Part shown: in pieces, positions 1 to 6,858 of the stretch | Numbering within the stretch: position 1 is the first letter of the stretch | Layout of the letters: every line of letters starts with the position of its first letter | NCBI GenBank assembly: GCA_027295435.1 | Contig: JAPUKX010000182.1 | Span: 1 to 9,773, forward strand | Reading direction: 5' to 3' | Origin: Planctomycetota bacterium | GTDB taxonomy: Bacteria > Planctomycetota > Phycisphaerae > Phycisphaerales > SM1A02 | Length of the DNA: 9,773 bases | Made by a program: the position numbers and the translations under genes | The notes under the pieces: generated by a model | What the model saw: only the letters and a program-made list of their open reading frames with translations | What the model was told of the DNA's origin: nothing | Database searches by the model: none

Positions 1-1200
1 TTGCACCCATGATGCGAACTCCTGGGCGAGCTTCACGTGCTCGCGGATGTGATGTTGCAGGCCAACGATGCCGTAGTGGCGAATGACGAACCAGAGTTTC
101 AGCGCCCGGAACCGCCGGCCGAGCGGGATGTGCCAGTCGCGGTAATCAAACACCGCTCCGCCCCCGGAATCGCCGGCCGGGTTCTTCAAATACTCAGGCT
201 GAACGCTGAACGTGTTGATCAACGCGGTGCGGTCGGCGACCCAGAAGCAATCGCAGTCAAAGTTGGTGAACATCCACTTATGCGGGTTGAAGCAATAGCT
301 GTCGGCGAGCTGGAGGCCGTCGTGGATAAAGCGGAATTCCGGGCACAGCGCGGCGGTTCCGCTCATGGCCGCATCGACGTGCAGCCAGACCCCCGGAACT
401 TGCCGCCGACAGATCTCGCCGATTCGACGGAGGGGATCGATCGCATTCGACGACGTCGTGCCGACGGTGGCGCAGACGAAGCACGGTAGCCACCCGGCCG
501 CTTTGTCTTCTTCAATCGCCGCCTGAAGAGCGTCCGGGCGCATCGCGTAGGTCTCATCGACATCGATCAAACGCAGATTCTCGCGCCCCAGGCCGGCGAT
601 CTTGACCGCCTTCTCAACGGATGAATGGGCCTGGTTCGAGGCGTAGGCGATCAACGGGCGATCGACTCCCCTGTGGTTGCTCGTGAAGTCCGTCGCCCTC
701 TCGCGCGCTGTGAGCAGGGCGCAAAGGGTGGCGCTGGAGGCGGTGTCCTGGATCACCCCTCCGCCGGCTGTGGTGGATTTGAAATGCTGGGGCAGCTCCA
801 GCATGTCCACCAGCCAGTCCAGCACGTGGGTTTCCAGTTCCGTGCACGCGGGGCTGGTGGCCCACAGCATCCCCTGCACACCGAGACCGGCTGAGAGCAG
901 CTCGCCCAGGATCGACGGCCCGGACGCGTTGGCGGGAAAGAACCCGAAGAAGCTTGGCGACTGCCAGTGGGTGATCCCCGGGAGAATGATCTCCTCCAGG
1001 TCGCGCATCATCGCTTCGAACGGTTCGCCCTGTTGTGGCGGCGAATCCGGCAAGCGGCGGCGAATCTCCCCGGGTTGGACCTGTGCGAGCACCGGGTATT
1101 GCTCAATCTGCTCCATGTACTGGGCAATCCAATCGACCACCGCGTGGCCCTGGCGGCGGAACTCCTCCGGCGTCATGTGATAGGTTGTCTCGTCGTTCAT
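1..1200 (-). CDS. Group II PLP-dependent aromatic-L-amino-acid-type decarboxylase, C-terminus cut by the window edge
   Basis: Reading down from the ATG at 1200 gives 400 codons without a stop, running off the left edge; about 70-80 C-terminal residues are expected to be missing. The sequence matches the DDC/TDC family throughout. It has SPSFFGFFPA (81-90), TSPACTELE (115-123), a phosphate-binding GGGVIQDTASSATL (146-159), PLP-stacking His192 in QAHSSVEKA, Asp276 in HVDAA (pyridine nitrogen), and Lys308 in NPHKW, which forms the Schiff base. Near the C-terminus, DYRDWHIPLGRRFRALKLWF (352-371) is a family hallmark. Tyr337 in PEYLKN aligns with the mobile-loop Tyr332 of animal DDC, where decarboxylases keep Tyr and aldehyde synthases carry Phe. 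I therefore infer decarboxylation of an aromatic amino acid (Tyr, DOPA, Trp or Phe) to the amine. The exact substrate cannot be read from sequence. No good Shine-Dalgarno precedes the start. It is divergent from the TPR-like gene and probably cytosolic. Confidence 0.93.
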   Translation of the reverse strand, partial: MNDETTYHMTPEEFRRQGHAVVDWIAQYMEQIEQYPVLAQVQPGEIRRRLPDSPPQQGEPFEAMMRDLEEIILPGITHWQSPSFFGFFPANASGPSILGELLSAGLGVQGMLWATSPACTELETHVLDWLVDMLELPQHFKSTTAGGGVIQDTASSATLCALLTARERATDFTSNHRGVDRPLIAYASNQAHSSVEKAVKIAGLGRENLRLIDVDETYAMRPDALQAAIEEDKAAGWLPCFVCATVGTTSSNAIDPLRRIGEICRRQVPGVWLHVDAAMSGTAALCPEFRFIHDGLQLADSYCFNPHKWMFTNFDCDCFWVADRTALINTFSVQPEYLKNPAGDSGGGAVFDYRDWHIPLGRRFRALKLWFVIRHYGIVGLQHHIREHVKLAQEFASWVQ

Positions 1201-1222
1201 CTGGGCATCGTAACGTCGGCTC

Positions 1223-1228
1223 GGAGGA
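1223..1228 (+). promoter_or_regulatory. Shine-Dalgarno site that sets the start of the TPR-like gene
   Basis: GGAGGA lies 9 nt before the ATG at 1238 but only 3 nt before the in-frame TTG at 1232. This favours the ATG. Confidence 0.6.
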
Positions 1229-1237
1229 TCATTGCGT

Positions 1238-1714
1238 ATGGCCGAGACCACCATGAAGTTGACCGCTCAGCAGCATCTGCAATGTGCCAAGGCCCTGTTC
1301 AATTTCACCTGGACGCTGTTGGAGAAATCGGACCGGACGGAGGATGAATCGGAGGTGATGGTTAAGGCGGCCCATGCGTCGGCTCTGCACTGGCTGCAGG
1401 TGGGCGAGCCGGTGAACTTCGCCCGCAGCGAATGGCAGATCTCACGTGTGTATGCCGTTCTCAACCGCCCGGAGCCGGCGCTGCATCATGCCCAGCGGTG
1501 TCTACAAATCTGCGAGGATCACGAGATCGGTGATTTCGACCTTGCCTTTGCTTATGAAGCGCTGGCTCGGGCCCACGCTGTGGCCGGTGGCCACGACCAA
1601 GCCAAGCGATACTTGGAAATGGCCCGCGAAGCGGGCAAGCGAATCGCCGATGCTCACGAGCGCGAACATCTGTTCAATGATTTGCGCACCGTGCCTGGAT
1701 ACGAAGGCAAGTAG
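1238..1714 (+). CDS. Small TPR-like conserved hypothetical protein
   Basis: A 158-residue soluble protein, all helical by composition, with no signal peptide or membrane segment. Two tandem units resemble tetratricopeptide repeats. Unit 1 spans about 64-97 (RSEWQISRVYAVLNRPEPAL onward) and unit 2 about 102-135 (LAFAYEALARAHAVAGGHDQ onward). Both show the Tyr/Ala/Ala/Pro-like spacing of a helix-turn-helix TPR. The N-terminal 50 residues form a further helical pair with the motif FNFTWTLLEKS. I recognise the style of a conserved bacterial family usually annotated as hypothetical or TPR protein; its function is unknown, and protein-protein binding is the only reasonable inference. The ATG at 1238 was chosen over the TTG at 1232 for its GGAGGA spacing. 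It is divergent from the decarboxylase and convergent with ispE, whose stop lies 41 bp beyond its own. Confidence 0.82.
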   Translation: MAETTMKLTAQQHLQCAKALFNFTWTLLEKSDRTEDESEVMVKAAHASALHWLQVGEPVNFARSEWQISRVYAVLNRPEPALHHAQRCLQICEDHEIGDFDLAFAYEALARAHAVAGGHDQAKRYLEMAREAGKRIADAHEREHLFNDLRTVPGYEGK

Positions 1715-1755
1715 AAGCTCAGAACCATTTACCGTTGCGGTTAGGCATTGCCCCC

Positions 1756-2661
1756 TCACGGGATCGGCATCGGGTCGGTCGCCAGCGCTCTTACAGCCAC
1801 AGCGGGCAGGCTGAGGCGCTGCTCGACCGCGTCCGCTAGCGCCTCGGCGTGGAGCTGGTCGTCGCAGAGCACGAAGAGGCTTGAACCGCTTCCGGCGACG
1901 TGGGCGGGACGTTCGGCCAGCTCGGTCAGTCGGGCCAGATTCTCCTGGAGCGTGGGCGCGACGCGAACCGCCGCTGGCGCTAGATCGTTGAAGATCGCAT
2001 CCGGGCGCAACGGGCCATTCAAGCTGGCTAGCGCCCGCACCGCGTCCGGGCGCAACGGTCCCGGGGCGACCTCGTCGAACATGTCGTAGACGCGTCCGGT
2101 CGGGCAGGAGGCTTCGGGAAAGACGATCACAGCGCTCAGGTTCGGCACGGTCTCTTGCAATTCGATCCGCTCGCCGAGGCCTTCGATGATGGCGCTTCCG
2201 CCTGCTACAAAGAAGGGCACATCAGACCCAAGCCCCCAACTGATCTGCCGCATGTCATCGAGGGACACGCCAAGGTCGAACAATTCGTTGACGGCTCGGA
2301 GCATAGCGGCCGCGTTGGATGAGCCGCCGCCGAGTCCGCCACCGACGGGAATGCGCTTTTGCAGTTTGAGTTGCAACGAGAGCTGCCGGCCCACATGGCT
2401 CTCCAAAGCCAGATGAGCTTGCACCGCCAGATCGCGGGTGATTGGCCAGCCGATGTCGCTTGGGCGCTTGGCGTCTTTGTGCCAGAGGATCGCGTAACGG
2501 GAGAGCCGGTCTTGCGGCAACCGGTCCACCACCAGTTCGTCGCAGAGATCGATCGTCACCATCCAATTGCATATCGGATGCATCCCGTCACGATCCGTCG
2601 GGCCGACCGACAGGGCGAGGTTCAGCTTGGCGGGCGCTTGGACGCTGATGGATTCGAGCAT
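1756..2661 (-). CDS. ispE: 4-diphosphocytidyl-2-C-methyl-D-erythritol kinase (IspE)
   Basis: IspE phosphorylates CDP-methylerythritol with ATP in the MEP route to isoprenoid precursors, in the cytosol. From the ATG at 2661 the protein is 301 residues, normal for the family. Visible motifs are APAKLNL (9-15, with Lys12 matching E. coli Lys10), the GHMP ATP loop PVGGGLGGGSSNAAA (105-119), LGSDVPFF with catalytic-type Asp147, and the C-terminal AGSGSSLFVL (256-265). The usual DGYH is DGMH (25-28), so the Tyr that stacks on cytosine in E. coli IspE is Met here; His28 is kept. GPLRPDA occurs twice, at 201-207 and 216-222. The start is uncertain. The 2661 ATG fits family length but lacks a Shine-Dalgarno, while an in-frame ATG at 2766 has one (GAGG, 7 nt away) and would add 35 residues. 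The gene is divergent from pilZ. Confidence 0.95.
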   Translation of the reverse strand: MLESISVQAPAKLNLALSVGPTDRDGMHPICNWMVTIDLCDELVVDRLPQDRLSRYAILWHKDAKRPSDIGWPITRDLAVQAHLALESHVGRQLSLQLKLQKRIPVGGGLGGGSSNAAAMLRAVNELFDLGVSLDDMRQISWGLGSDVPFFVAGGSAIIEGLGERIELQETVPNLSAVIVFPEASCPTGRVYDMFDEVAPGPLRPDAVRALASLNGPLRPDAIFNDLAPAAVRVAPTLQENLARLTELAERPAHVAGSGSSLFVLCDDQLHAEALADAVEQRLSLPAVAVRALATDPMPIP

Positions 2662-2773
2662 GGAAGGATAATAAGGATAGGGCCGGGCGGATCGGCCGGT
2701 TGCCAGCCCCAGATCGGCTATGGCCATGGGGCGGAGCCGTGCATATTCGGACCGGGCCAAAGTCATCGTCACA

Positions 2774-2777
2774 CCTC
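2774..2777 (-). promoter_or_regulatory. Shine-Dalgarno for an alternative, longer ispE start
   Basis: On the minus strand GAGG lies 7 nt before an ATG at 2766-2764 that is in frame with ispE. No comparable purine-rich site precedes the family-consistent ATG at 2661. Either ispE has a 35-residue N-terminal extension, or the match is chance within the divergent promoter region. Confidence 0.4.
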
Positions 2778-2834
2778 GCCGATAACCCCGCAGGAGCCGC
2801 TGTGCAGCGACGCCGGCCACAATGAGGTCCACAC

Positions 2835-3170
2835 ATGGTTGAACGGGATCGTCGAGCCCACAAGCGGGTTGAGATGGCGCGTGCCTGCAAGCTGTTCGTT
2901 GCGAAGACGGGCAAGTACCTTTCCGGGACTACGTGGAACCTCTCCGCCGCCGGCGCATTGCTGGAGGTCAAGGGGCCTGCCGATCTTCAGCCGGGCGACC
3001 GGTTGTTCCTCGGCATCGCGCTGAAACGCCGCCAGGCCGTTGTGCTGGCCAATGAAATGCTCGATGCCCGGATCGTTCGTTCGTTGTGGATCACCGCAAG
3101 TCGGGAAGTCTTCGGCGTGCAGTTCGTCAAGAGCTCCGCCGACTGGGCCGCTGCGCGACAAGCTGCGTGA
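2835..3170 (+). CDS. Single-domain PilZ protein, predicted c-di-GMP binding
   Basis: A 111-residue protein consisting almost entirely of one PilZ domain. Both ligand-binding signatures are present: the RxxxR arm as R7-AHK-R11 within RRAHKR, and the (D/N)xSxxG motif as N35-LSAA-G40. A beta-rich stretch follows (GDRLFLGIAL, then REVFGVQFV near the C-terminus). With both motifs intact I infer binding of cyclic di-GMP and action as a small cytosolic effector; the output partner is not evident. The start is supported by GAGG at 2824-2827, 7 nt upstream of the ATG. It is divergent from ispE and followed in the same direction by the AsmA-like gene after 148 bp. A shared transcript is possible but interrupted by an inverted repeat. 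Confidence 0.88.
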   Translation: MVERDRRAHKRVEMARACKLFVAKTGKYLSGTTWNLSAAGALLEVKGPADLQPGDRLFLGIALKRRQAVVLANEMLDARIVRSLWITASREVFGVQFVKSSADWAAARQAA

Positions 3171-3175
3171 ATCGG

Positions 3176-3210
3176 CCCGACCGATGGCGACCACAGAAAA
3201 ATCGGTCGGG
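3176..3210. repeat. Perfect 10-bp inverted repeat just after the pilZ stop
   Basis: CCCGACCGAT at 3176-3185 pairs exactly with ATCGGTCGGG at 3201-3210 across a 15-nt loop. It begins 6 nt after the pilZ stop codon. No T-run follows on the plus strand, so it is not a canonical intrinsic terminator. It could be a transcript-stabilising hairpin, a Rho-type pause site or a protein-binding palindrome upstream of the AsmA-like gene. Confidence 0.6.
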
Positions 3211-3318
3211 ATCGCCGAGCCGGGTATGCCCAGGTGCTGCCTTGCGGATTCGCTATTACTATGGATACGGTCGGCCGGTCGATCGCCAGCCGAATCATTG
3301 TGAGCCTGGTGAGGCGCC

Positions 3319-5148
3319 ATGTCACAGCCCGCAGACAGACCACGTCGCCGGCGGAAGAAGGCCGTGGCCGTTCTCATCGGCATGGGGGGTGTGCTTGTGC
3401 TGCTGGTTGCGCTGGGGCCGACGCTTGTCAGTTGGGGGCTGGGCCACGGTCTCGTCCAACGGGCGCTGCAGCGGCGGATCAACGGCACGGTTGCCTTTGA
3501 CCGGCTCACGCTGACGTGGTTCGGGTCGCAGGCCGTCGAAGGGTTCTCGATCACCGATGCCGGCGGCGAAGAGGTTGTGCGGCTCGATGTCCGGGCGAGC
3601 GCTGGGCTGTTCGGCCTGCTGACGCGACGTCTGGATGCGATTGAGCTCGACCTGTCGGGCACCTTGAGCGGCGAGCTGCGAGAGGATGGTTCGACCAGCT
3701 TCGAAGATCTGTTTGTCGGCAGTGATTCCGATGCTGCTGAGGAGCCTCGACGCGGGCCGGCACAGGAGAAGCCGATCACGCTGCCAGGCCTGCCTGCAAC
3801 AACACTGTGGATCAACGGCCTGACGGTGCGGCTGCGCGACGCCGCTTCACAGCGAACGCTCGTATTCGACGACCTCACCGGCGAACTGGCCTACCGCGGC
3901 CCAGATCAAATTACGCTGGAGGTTCATAGCAACGCGACCGGCGGAGACCTTGGGGGAACGCTCGTTGTGTCGGGCGAGATCACGCGGTTGTTCGACAGCG
4001 ACGGCGTCTTGACGCTCCCTCGCGCATCGGGGCGGATCGATATCCAGCTGAGCAATCTGCCGGCGCCGCCCAATGATCAGGCAACGGCCCTGCGGTCGTT
4101 GAAGGTTCTCGCAACCAGCGACAGCCTGGCCGAGGGCATCAACGTGTCGGTTACCGGCGAGGTGATCGTTGCCGGGGCAGCCCAGGCGGAGCTGATTGAG
4201 CTGGACGGTACACTGGGCGGACTTCTCAACGAGCAAGGGGTGTTGGCCGACCTGGCGGGGCTTGATATCACGGCCAGCGCCCATGGCGTGCCTACGCGCG
4301 TGGTTGATGCGTTCGCTGGGCTGGGGGGGATGCTGGTAGCGGCGGTGGGACCGCGGATGGACGCCCAGGTTACAGCGACCAGATTCTCGCGGACCACCGG
4401 CAACCTGCAGGCCCGTGTTGACACGGCGCACGGTTGGCTGCAAGGTCACGTCAAGGGTCGCGACAACGCTCTGCGGATCACCAACGCCGCGCCAATTCAA
4501 GCGGAGCTTGAGATCACGCCGGCGCTACGCGATCGCCTGTTATACAAGATTCACCCCATCCTGGCGGACATCCGCAGCACCGAGCAGCCCCTGCGCGCCA
4601 CGATGAGCGATGGGACCATCCCGCTGGATGGTGATGTCAGTCGGCTCAACGCCGATATCGAGATCACCATCGGCGCCGTCGAGCTCGACAGCGGGTCGGT
4701 GACGTTGGCGCTGTTGACGTTATTCAACTCGGTAAACGCCGGGACCATTCCCGCCCGGATCGACCCGATCGTCGCCAGGATTCGCAATGGGATCGTCACC
4801 TACGAGCGGTTCGCCGTGAAGATCGATCAATACACGCTCATCTACTCCGGGCGAATCGATCTGAACACGCGGACCGTGGATCTGAGAACCGAGATTCCGC
4901 TTCAAGCCCTGGCGATGAGCATCAAGGAGCTGCGCGGCTACGCGGACAGGGTCATTGTCCCGCTGGTCACCCGCGGCGAGTTCGGCAAGCTCAAGACCGA
5001 GATCGATCCGGATTTCGATCTGGCCAAGGCGGCGTTGGAGTCAGGTTTCCGCGGGCTGCTCAACGACGCCCTGAAAGATACCGGTATCCCATTGGGCGAC
5101 CTGTTGGACGAGATTCTCAAGAAGAAAGGGGATCGGAAAGAGCCTTAG
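3319..5148 (+). CDS. AsmA-like membrane-anchored periplasmic protein
   Basis: A 609-residue protein with a basic N-terminus (RPRRRRKK, 7-14) and one hydrophobic helix at about 15-40. This anchors it in the inner membrane with a long periplasmic body. The body is rich in alternating beta strands, as in the AsmA/TamB/YhdP class, whose members form hydrophobic grooves linked to lipid transport between membranes. An early segment, INGTVAFDRLTLTWFGSQAV (54-73), fits the opening strand pattern of AsmA N-terminal domains. Residues about 488-525 (RIRNGIVTYERFAVKI onward, then YSGRIDLNTRTVDLRTEIP) look like an AsmA-like C-terminal repeat. A low-complexity acidic/basic linker lies at about 131-152, and the C-terminus is helical and Lys-rich. 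GGTGAGG at 3308-3314 serves as a close ribosome binding site, 4 nt before the ATG. Family assignment rests on architecture rather than a catalytic motif, so the exact subfamily is uncertain. Confidence 0.8.
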   Translation: MSQPADRPRRRRKKAVAVLIGMGGVLVLLVALGPTLVSWGLGHGLVQRALQRRINGTVAFDRLTLTWFGSQAVEGFSITDAGGEEVVRLDVRASAGLFGLLTRRLDAIELDLSGTLSGELREDGSTSFEDLFVGSDSDAAEEPRRGPAQEKPITLPGLPATTLWINGLTVRLRDAASQRTLVFDDLTGELAYRGPDQITLEVHSNATGGDLGGTLVVSGEITRLFDSDGVLTLPRASGRIDIQLSNLPAPPNDQATALRSLKVLATSDSLAEGINVSVTGEVIVAGAAQAELIELDGTLGGLLNEQGVLADLAGLDITASAHGVPTRVVDAFAGLGGMLVAAVGPRMDAQVTATRFSRTTGNLQARVDTAHGWLQGHVKGRDNALRITNAAPIQAELEITPALRDRLLYKIHPILADIRSTEQPLRATMSDGTIPLDGDVSRLNADIEITIGAVELDSGSVTLALLTLFNSVNAGTIPARIDPIVARIRNGIVTYERFAVKIDQYTLIYSGRIDLNTRTVDLRTEIPLQALAMSIKELRGYADRVIVPLVTRGEFGKLKTEIDPDFDLAKAALESGFRGLLNDALKDTGIPLGDLLDEILKKKGDRKEP

Positions 5149-5154
5149 CGGTTC

Positions 5155-5622
5155 TCAATCTTCCAACAGGTCGATCGAGATATCCGATCCATGCACGGCC
5201 ACTTCAAGCGTGAAAAACTCCCACGAACCGGCGATCTTCTCAGCTTGCACGTAGAGTGATCCCGATCCATTGTGGCCGGAAATGGGAATCACGATGTCCG
5301 CGTATCCGGACGTAGGGTTGACTTCCATAGTGCCGGAAAAGATCAATCCATCCTCAATGCGATTGCCCAGATGCTCAATCACCGCTGGATTCGTTTGCGC
5401 TTCGTATAGTGCCGTCTCATAGACCTCCGTGCTCTTCATCAAGCCGAAGACGAGCGCGAAGATGGCGAAGAGAAACCCGACGCCGCCTAACACAACTACG
5501 ACGGAACCGACCGGAACAAACCAGCGCCAATTGCGGCTCCACCATCCGCGAGGTAGTTGGGCATGATCCGCTTGATACTGCGTTTGAGTTGACGGTTGTT
5601 GCTGCGTTTGCTGTTCGTACAT
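5155..5622 (-). CDS. Small Coa1-like single-pass membrane protein
   Basis: A 155-residue protein with three parts. The N-terminus is Gln-rich (about 4-20). One strong transmembrane helix runs at about 34-61 (preceded by WWSRNWRW). A C-terminal domain of about 95 residues follows. That domain, with YETALYEAQTNPAVIEHLG, then GTMEVNPTSGYADIVIPISG and a closing SLYVQAEK...WEFFTLEV, resembles the Coa1/Tim21-like fold that bacterial genomes label cytochrome c oxidase assembly factor Coa1 family. In bacteria the role is unproven, and no oxidase gene lies nearby, so I do not assign that function. A clear Shine-Dalgarno (AGAGGGGG, complement of 5629-5636) sits 6 nt before the ATG. It ends 6 bp from the AsmA-like stop, on the opposite strand. 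A hand count of 5161-5520 gives about 54% GC, lower than its neighbours, which hints at separate acquisition or relaxed codon use. Confidence 0.85.
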   Translation of the reverse strand: MYEQQTQQQPSTQTQYQADHAQLPRGWWSRNWRWFVPVGSVVVVLGGVGFLFAIFALVFGLMKSTEVYETALYEAQTNPAVIEHLGNRIEDGLIFSGTMEVNPTSGYADIVIPISGHNGSGSLYVQAEKIAGSWEFFTLEVAVHGSDISIDLLED

Positions 5623-5637
5623 GGCGTGCCCCCTCTG

Positions 5638-5675
5638 GCAAGTTCATAAATACATTGTCAACCCTTTCATATCGG
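5638..5675 (-). promoter_or_regulatory. AT-rich candidate promoter region of the Coa1-like gene
   Basis: The 109-bp gap before the Coa1-like gene contains an AT-rich patch in otherwise GC-rich DNA. On the minus strand it includes a perfect TTGACA (complement of 5656-5661) followed by TATTTATGA. No good -10 box lies 16-18 nt downstream of TTGACA, so the exact promoter is not resolved. The patch does suggest this gene is transcribed apart from the upstream NIF3 gene. Confidence 0.27.
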
Positions 5676-5731
5676 CGCAGCGATCACCCAAATGCACGTC
5701 CGAGAATGATCGTGCGTCACCCTCTTCTTGC

Positions 5732-6850
5732 CTACATCACGCGAAGCGGATCGCCATCCTTCTTAGAGATGACTACTTGCACCGCCGGTAGCGCGGAGCG
5801 AAGTCGTTTGCGCAGCACGCGAAGGTAGCCGCGCTCCGTGTTCGTATGCCCGGCAAGGATTACCGTGCATCCCTCGGCCTGGGCGGCGAGCACGTCGTGG
5901 TGGCGCATCTCGCCGGTGATGAAGGCTTGACACCCTTGGGCGGTCGCTTCGGTTCGCAACGATCCACCCGCTCCCGCGCACAGCCCGATCGTGCCGTAAC
6001 GGCGCGGCGCGGCGTGCGCCGCGGCGACTTGAAGCTGATCAACGCCCAGGCGTTGGTTGATCCGCTCGATGAGCGCGCGCAGCGGAACCTTGCGGTCGAG
6101 GACGACCCTTCGACCCTGGCCGGTGTCTCGCCGCGGGCGGGGCAGGAGTTGATAGATTTCAATTGGCGGCTCCTCGTACGGATGGAATTGCCGAAGCGTC
6201 GTGACGGCCAGCGCCAACGACGCCTTCGGGCAGACCATCTCCAGGCGGATCTCATCGACGTGCTGCAGCGCTCCGGTGCGCCCCACCCGCGGGCGGGCTC
6301 CCTCGCCGCCGAAGAAGGTCCCCGTTCCCTTGATCTCGAAGGAGCAGAGCTCGTATCGGCCGATCCGCCCCGCCCCGACCGTGGCCAGGGCGTTGCGCAG
6401 CCGATCGACCGCGTCGGCCGGGCAGAACGTGACGATCTTGCACTGCTCGGTCTCTGGAAGTGATTCAAACACGTGCAGCGGCCGAACGTCGCCGTGGCCG
6501 AGTCCCGATGCGATCCAGTCATTGATCCCGCCCGGCGCCGCGTCGAGGGCGGTGTGCGGCGAGTACACCGCGATTTTCGCCCGCACCGCCTCCAGCGCGA
6601 TTCGTTGCTTGGGCACGGCGTCAGTCAGAGCGGCTAGCGGCTCAAAGATTGGCGGGTGATACGACACGATCATTCGCCAGCCCGCCTCGATCGCTTCGTG
6701 CAGCACCGCTTCGGTCAGATCGATCGTGAGCATGATCGAGTTCGCCCGCCACTTCGTCGAACCGATGAGCAGACCGACGTTATCCCAGTCGGCCGCGCAT
6801 TCCAGCGGCGCGATCGACTCAAGTATTTCAATGATCCGACTCACTTGCAC
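5732..6850 (-). CDS. NIF3-family (Nif3-like dinuclear metal centre) protein
   Basis: A 372-residue member of the NIF3/YbgI family. These proteins are toroidal hexamers with a two-metal site; biochemical roles remain poorly settled. The N-terminal half has WDNVGLLIG (22-30), SYHPPIF (63-69) and YSPHTALDAAPGGIND (96-111). The C-terminal half has TGEMRHHD (312-319) and AGHTNTER (333-340). By alignment to E. coli YbgI ligands, His65, Asp103, His335 and Glu339 are kept, while the first His of the usual HH pair is Tyr64. A middle insert of about 100 residues (137-236, with KGTGTFFGGEGARPRVG and HPYEEP) is the PII/CutA-like domain of long NIF3 proteins. The start is GTG at 6850, supported by AGGAAGG (complement of 6859-6865) 8 nt upstream. 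It lies 18 bp downstream of the glycosyltransferase stop, so the two probably share a transcript. Confidence 0.93.
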   Translation of the reverse strand: MQVSRIIEILESIAPLECAADWDNVGLLIGSTKWRANSIMLTIDLTEAVLHEAIEAGWRMIVSYHPPIFEPLAALTDAVPKQRIALEAVRAKIAVYSPHTALDAAPGGINDWIASGLGHGDVRPLHVFESLPETEQCKIVTFCPADAVDRLRNALATVGAGRIGRYELCSFEIKGTGTFFGGEGARPRVGRTGALQHVDEIRLEMVCPKASLALAVTTLRQFHPYEEPPIEIYQLLPRPRRDTGQGRRVVLDRKVPLRALIERINQRLGVDQLQVAAAHAAPRRYGTIGLCAGAGGSLRTEATAQGCQAFITGEMRHHDVLAAQAEGCTVILAGHTNTERGYLRVLRKRLRSALPAVQVVISKKDGDPLRVM

Positions 6851-6858
6851 GGCAATCG

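Noticed and set aside
37..489. Open frame on the plus strand across the decarboxylase
   Set aside because: The opposite strand carries an unmistakable PLP-decarboxylase with all catalytic motifs in the same region.
1036..1070. Direct repeat GCGGCGAATC within the decarboxylase gene
   Set aside because: Two 10-bp copies inside high-GC coding sequence; not notable beyond chance.
1715..1755. Possible terminator between the convergent TPR-like and ispE genes
   Set aside because: The 41-bp gap has no clear stem followed by a T-run in either direction.
2769..3878. A 369-codon open frame on the minus strand opposite pilZ and the start of the AsmA-like gene
   Set aside because: It is antisense to two well-supported genes, and its product is Ser/Arg/Pro-rich without recognisable domains. 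Long antisense frames are expected at this GC content.
5846..6463. A 205-codon plus-strand open frame and a 220-codon minus-strand frame (5860-6522) inside the NIF3 gene
   Set aside because: Both are shadows of the NIF3 frame, with low-complexity Arg/Ser/Ala composition.
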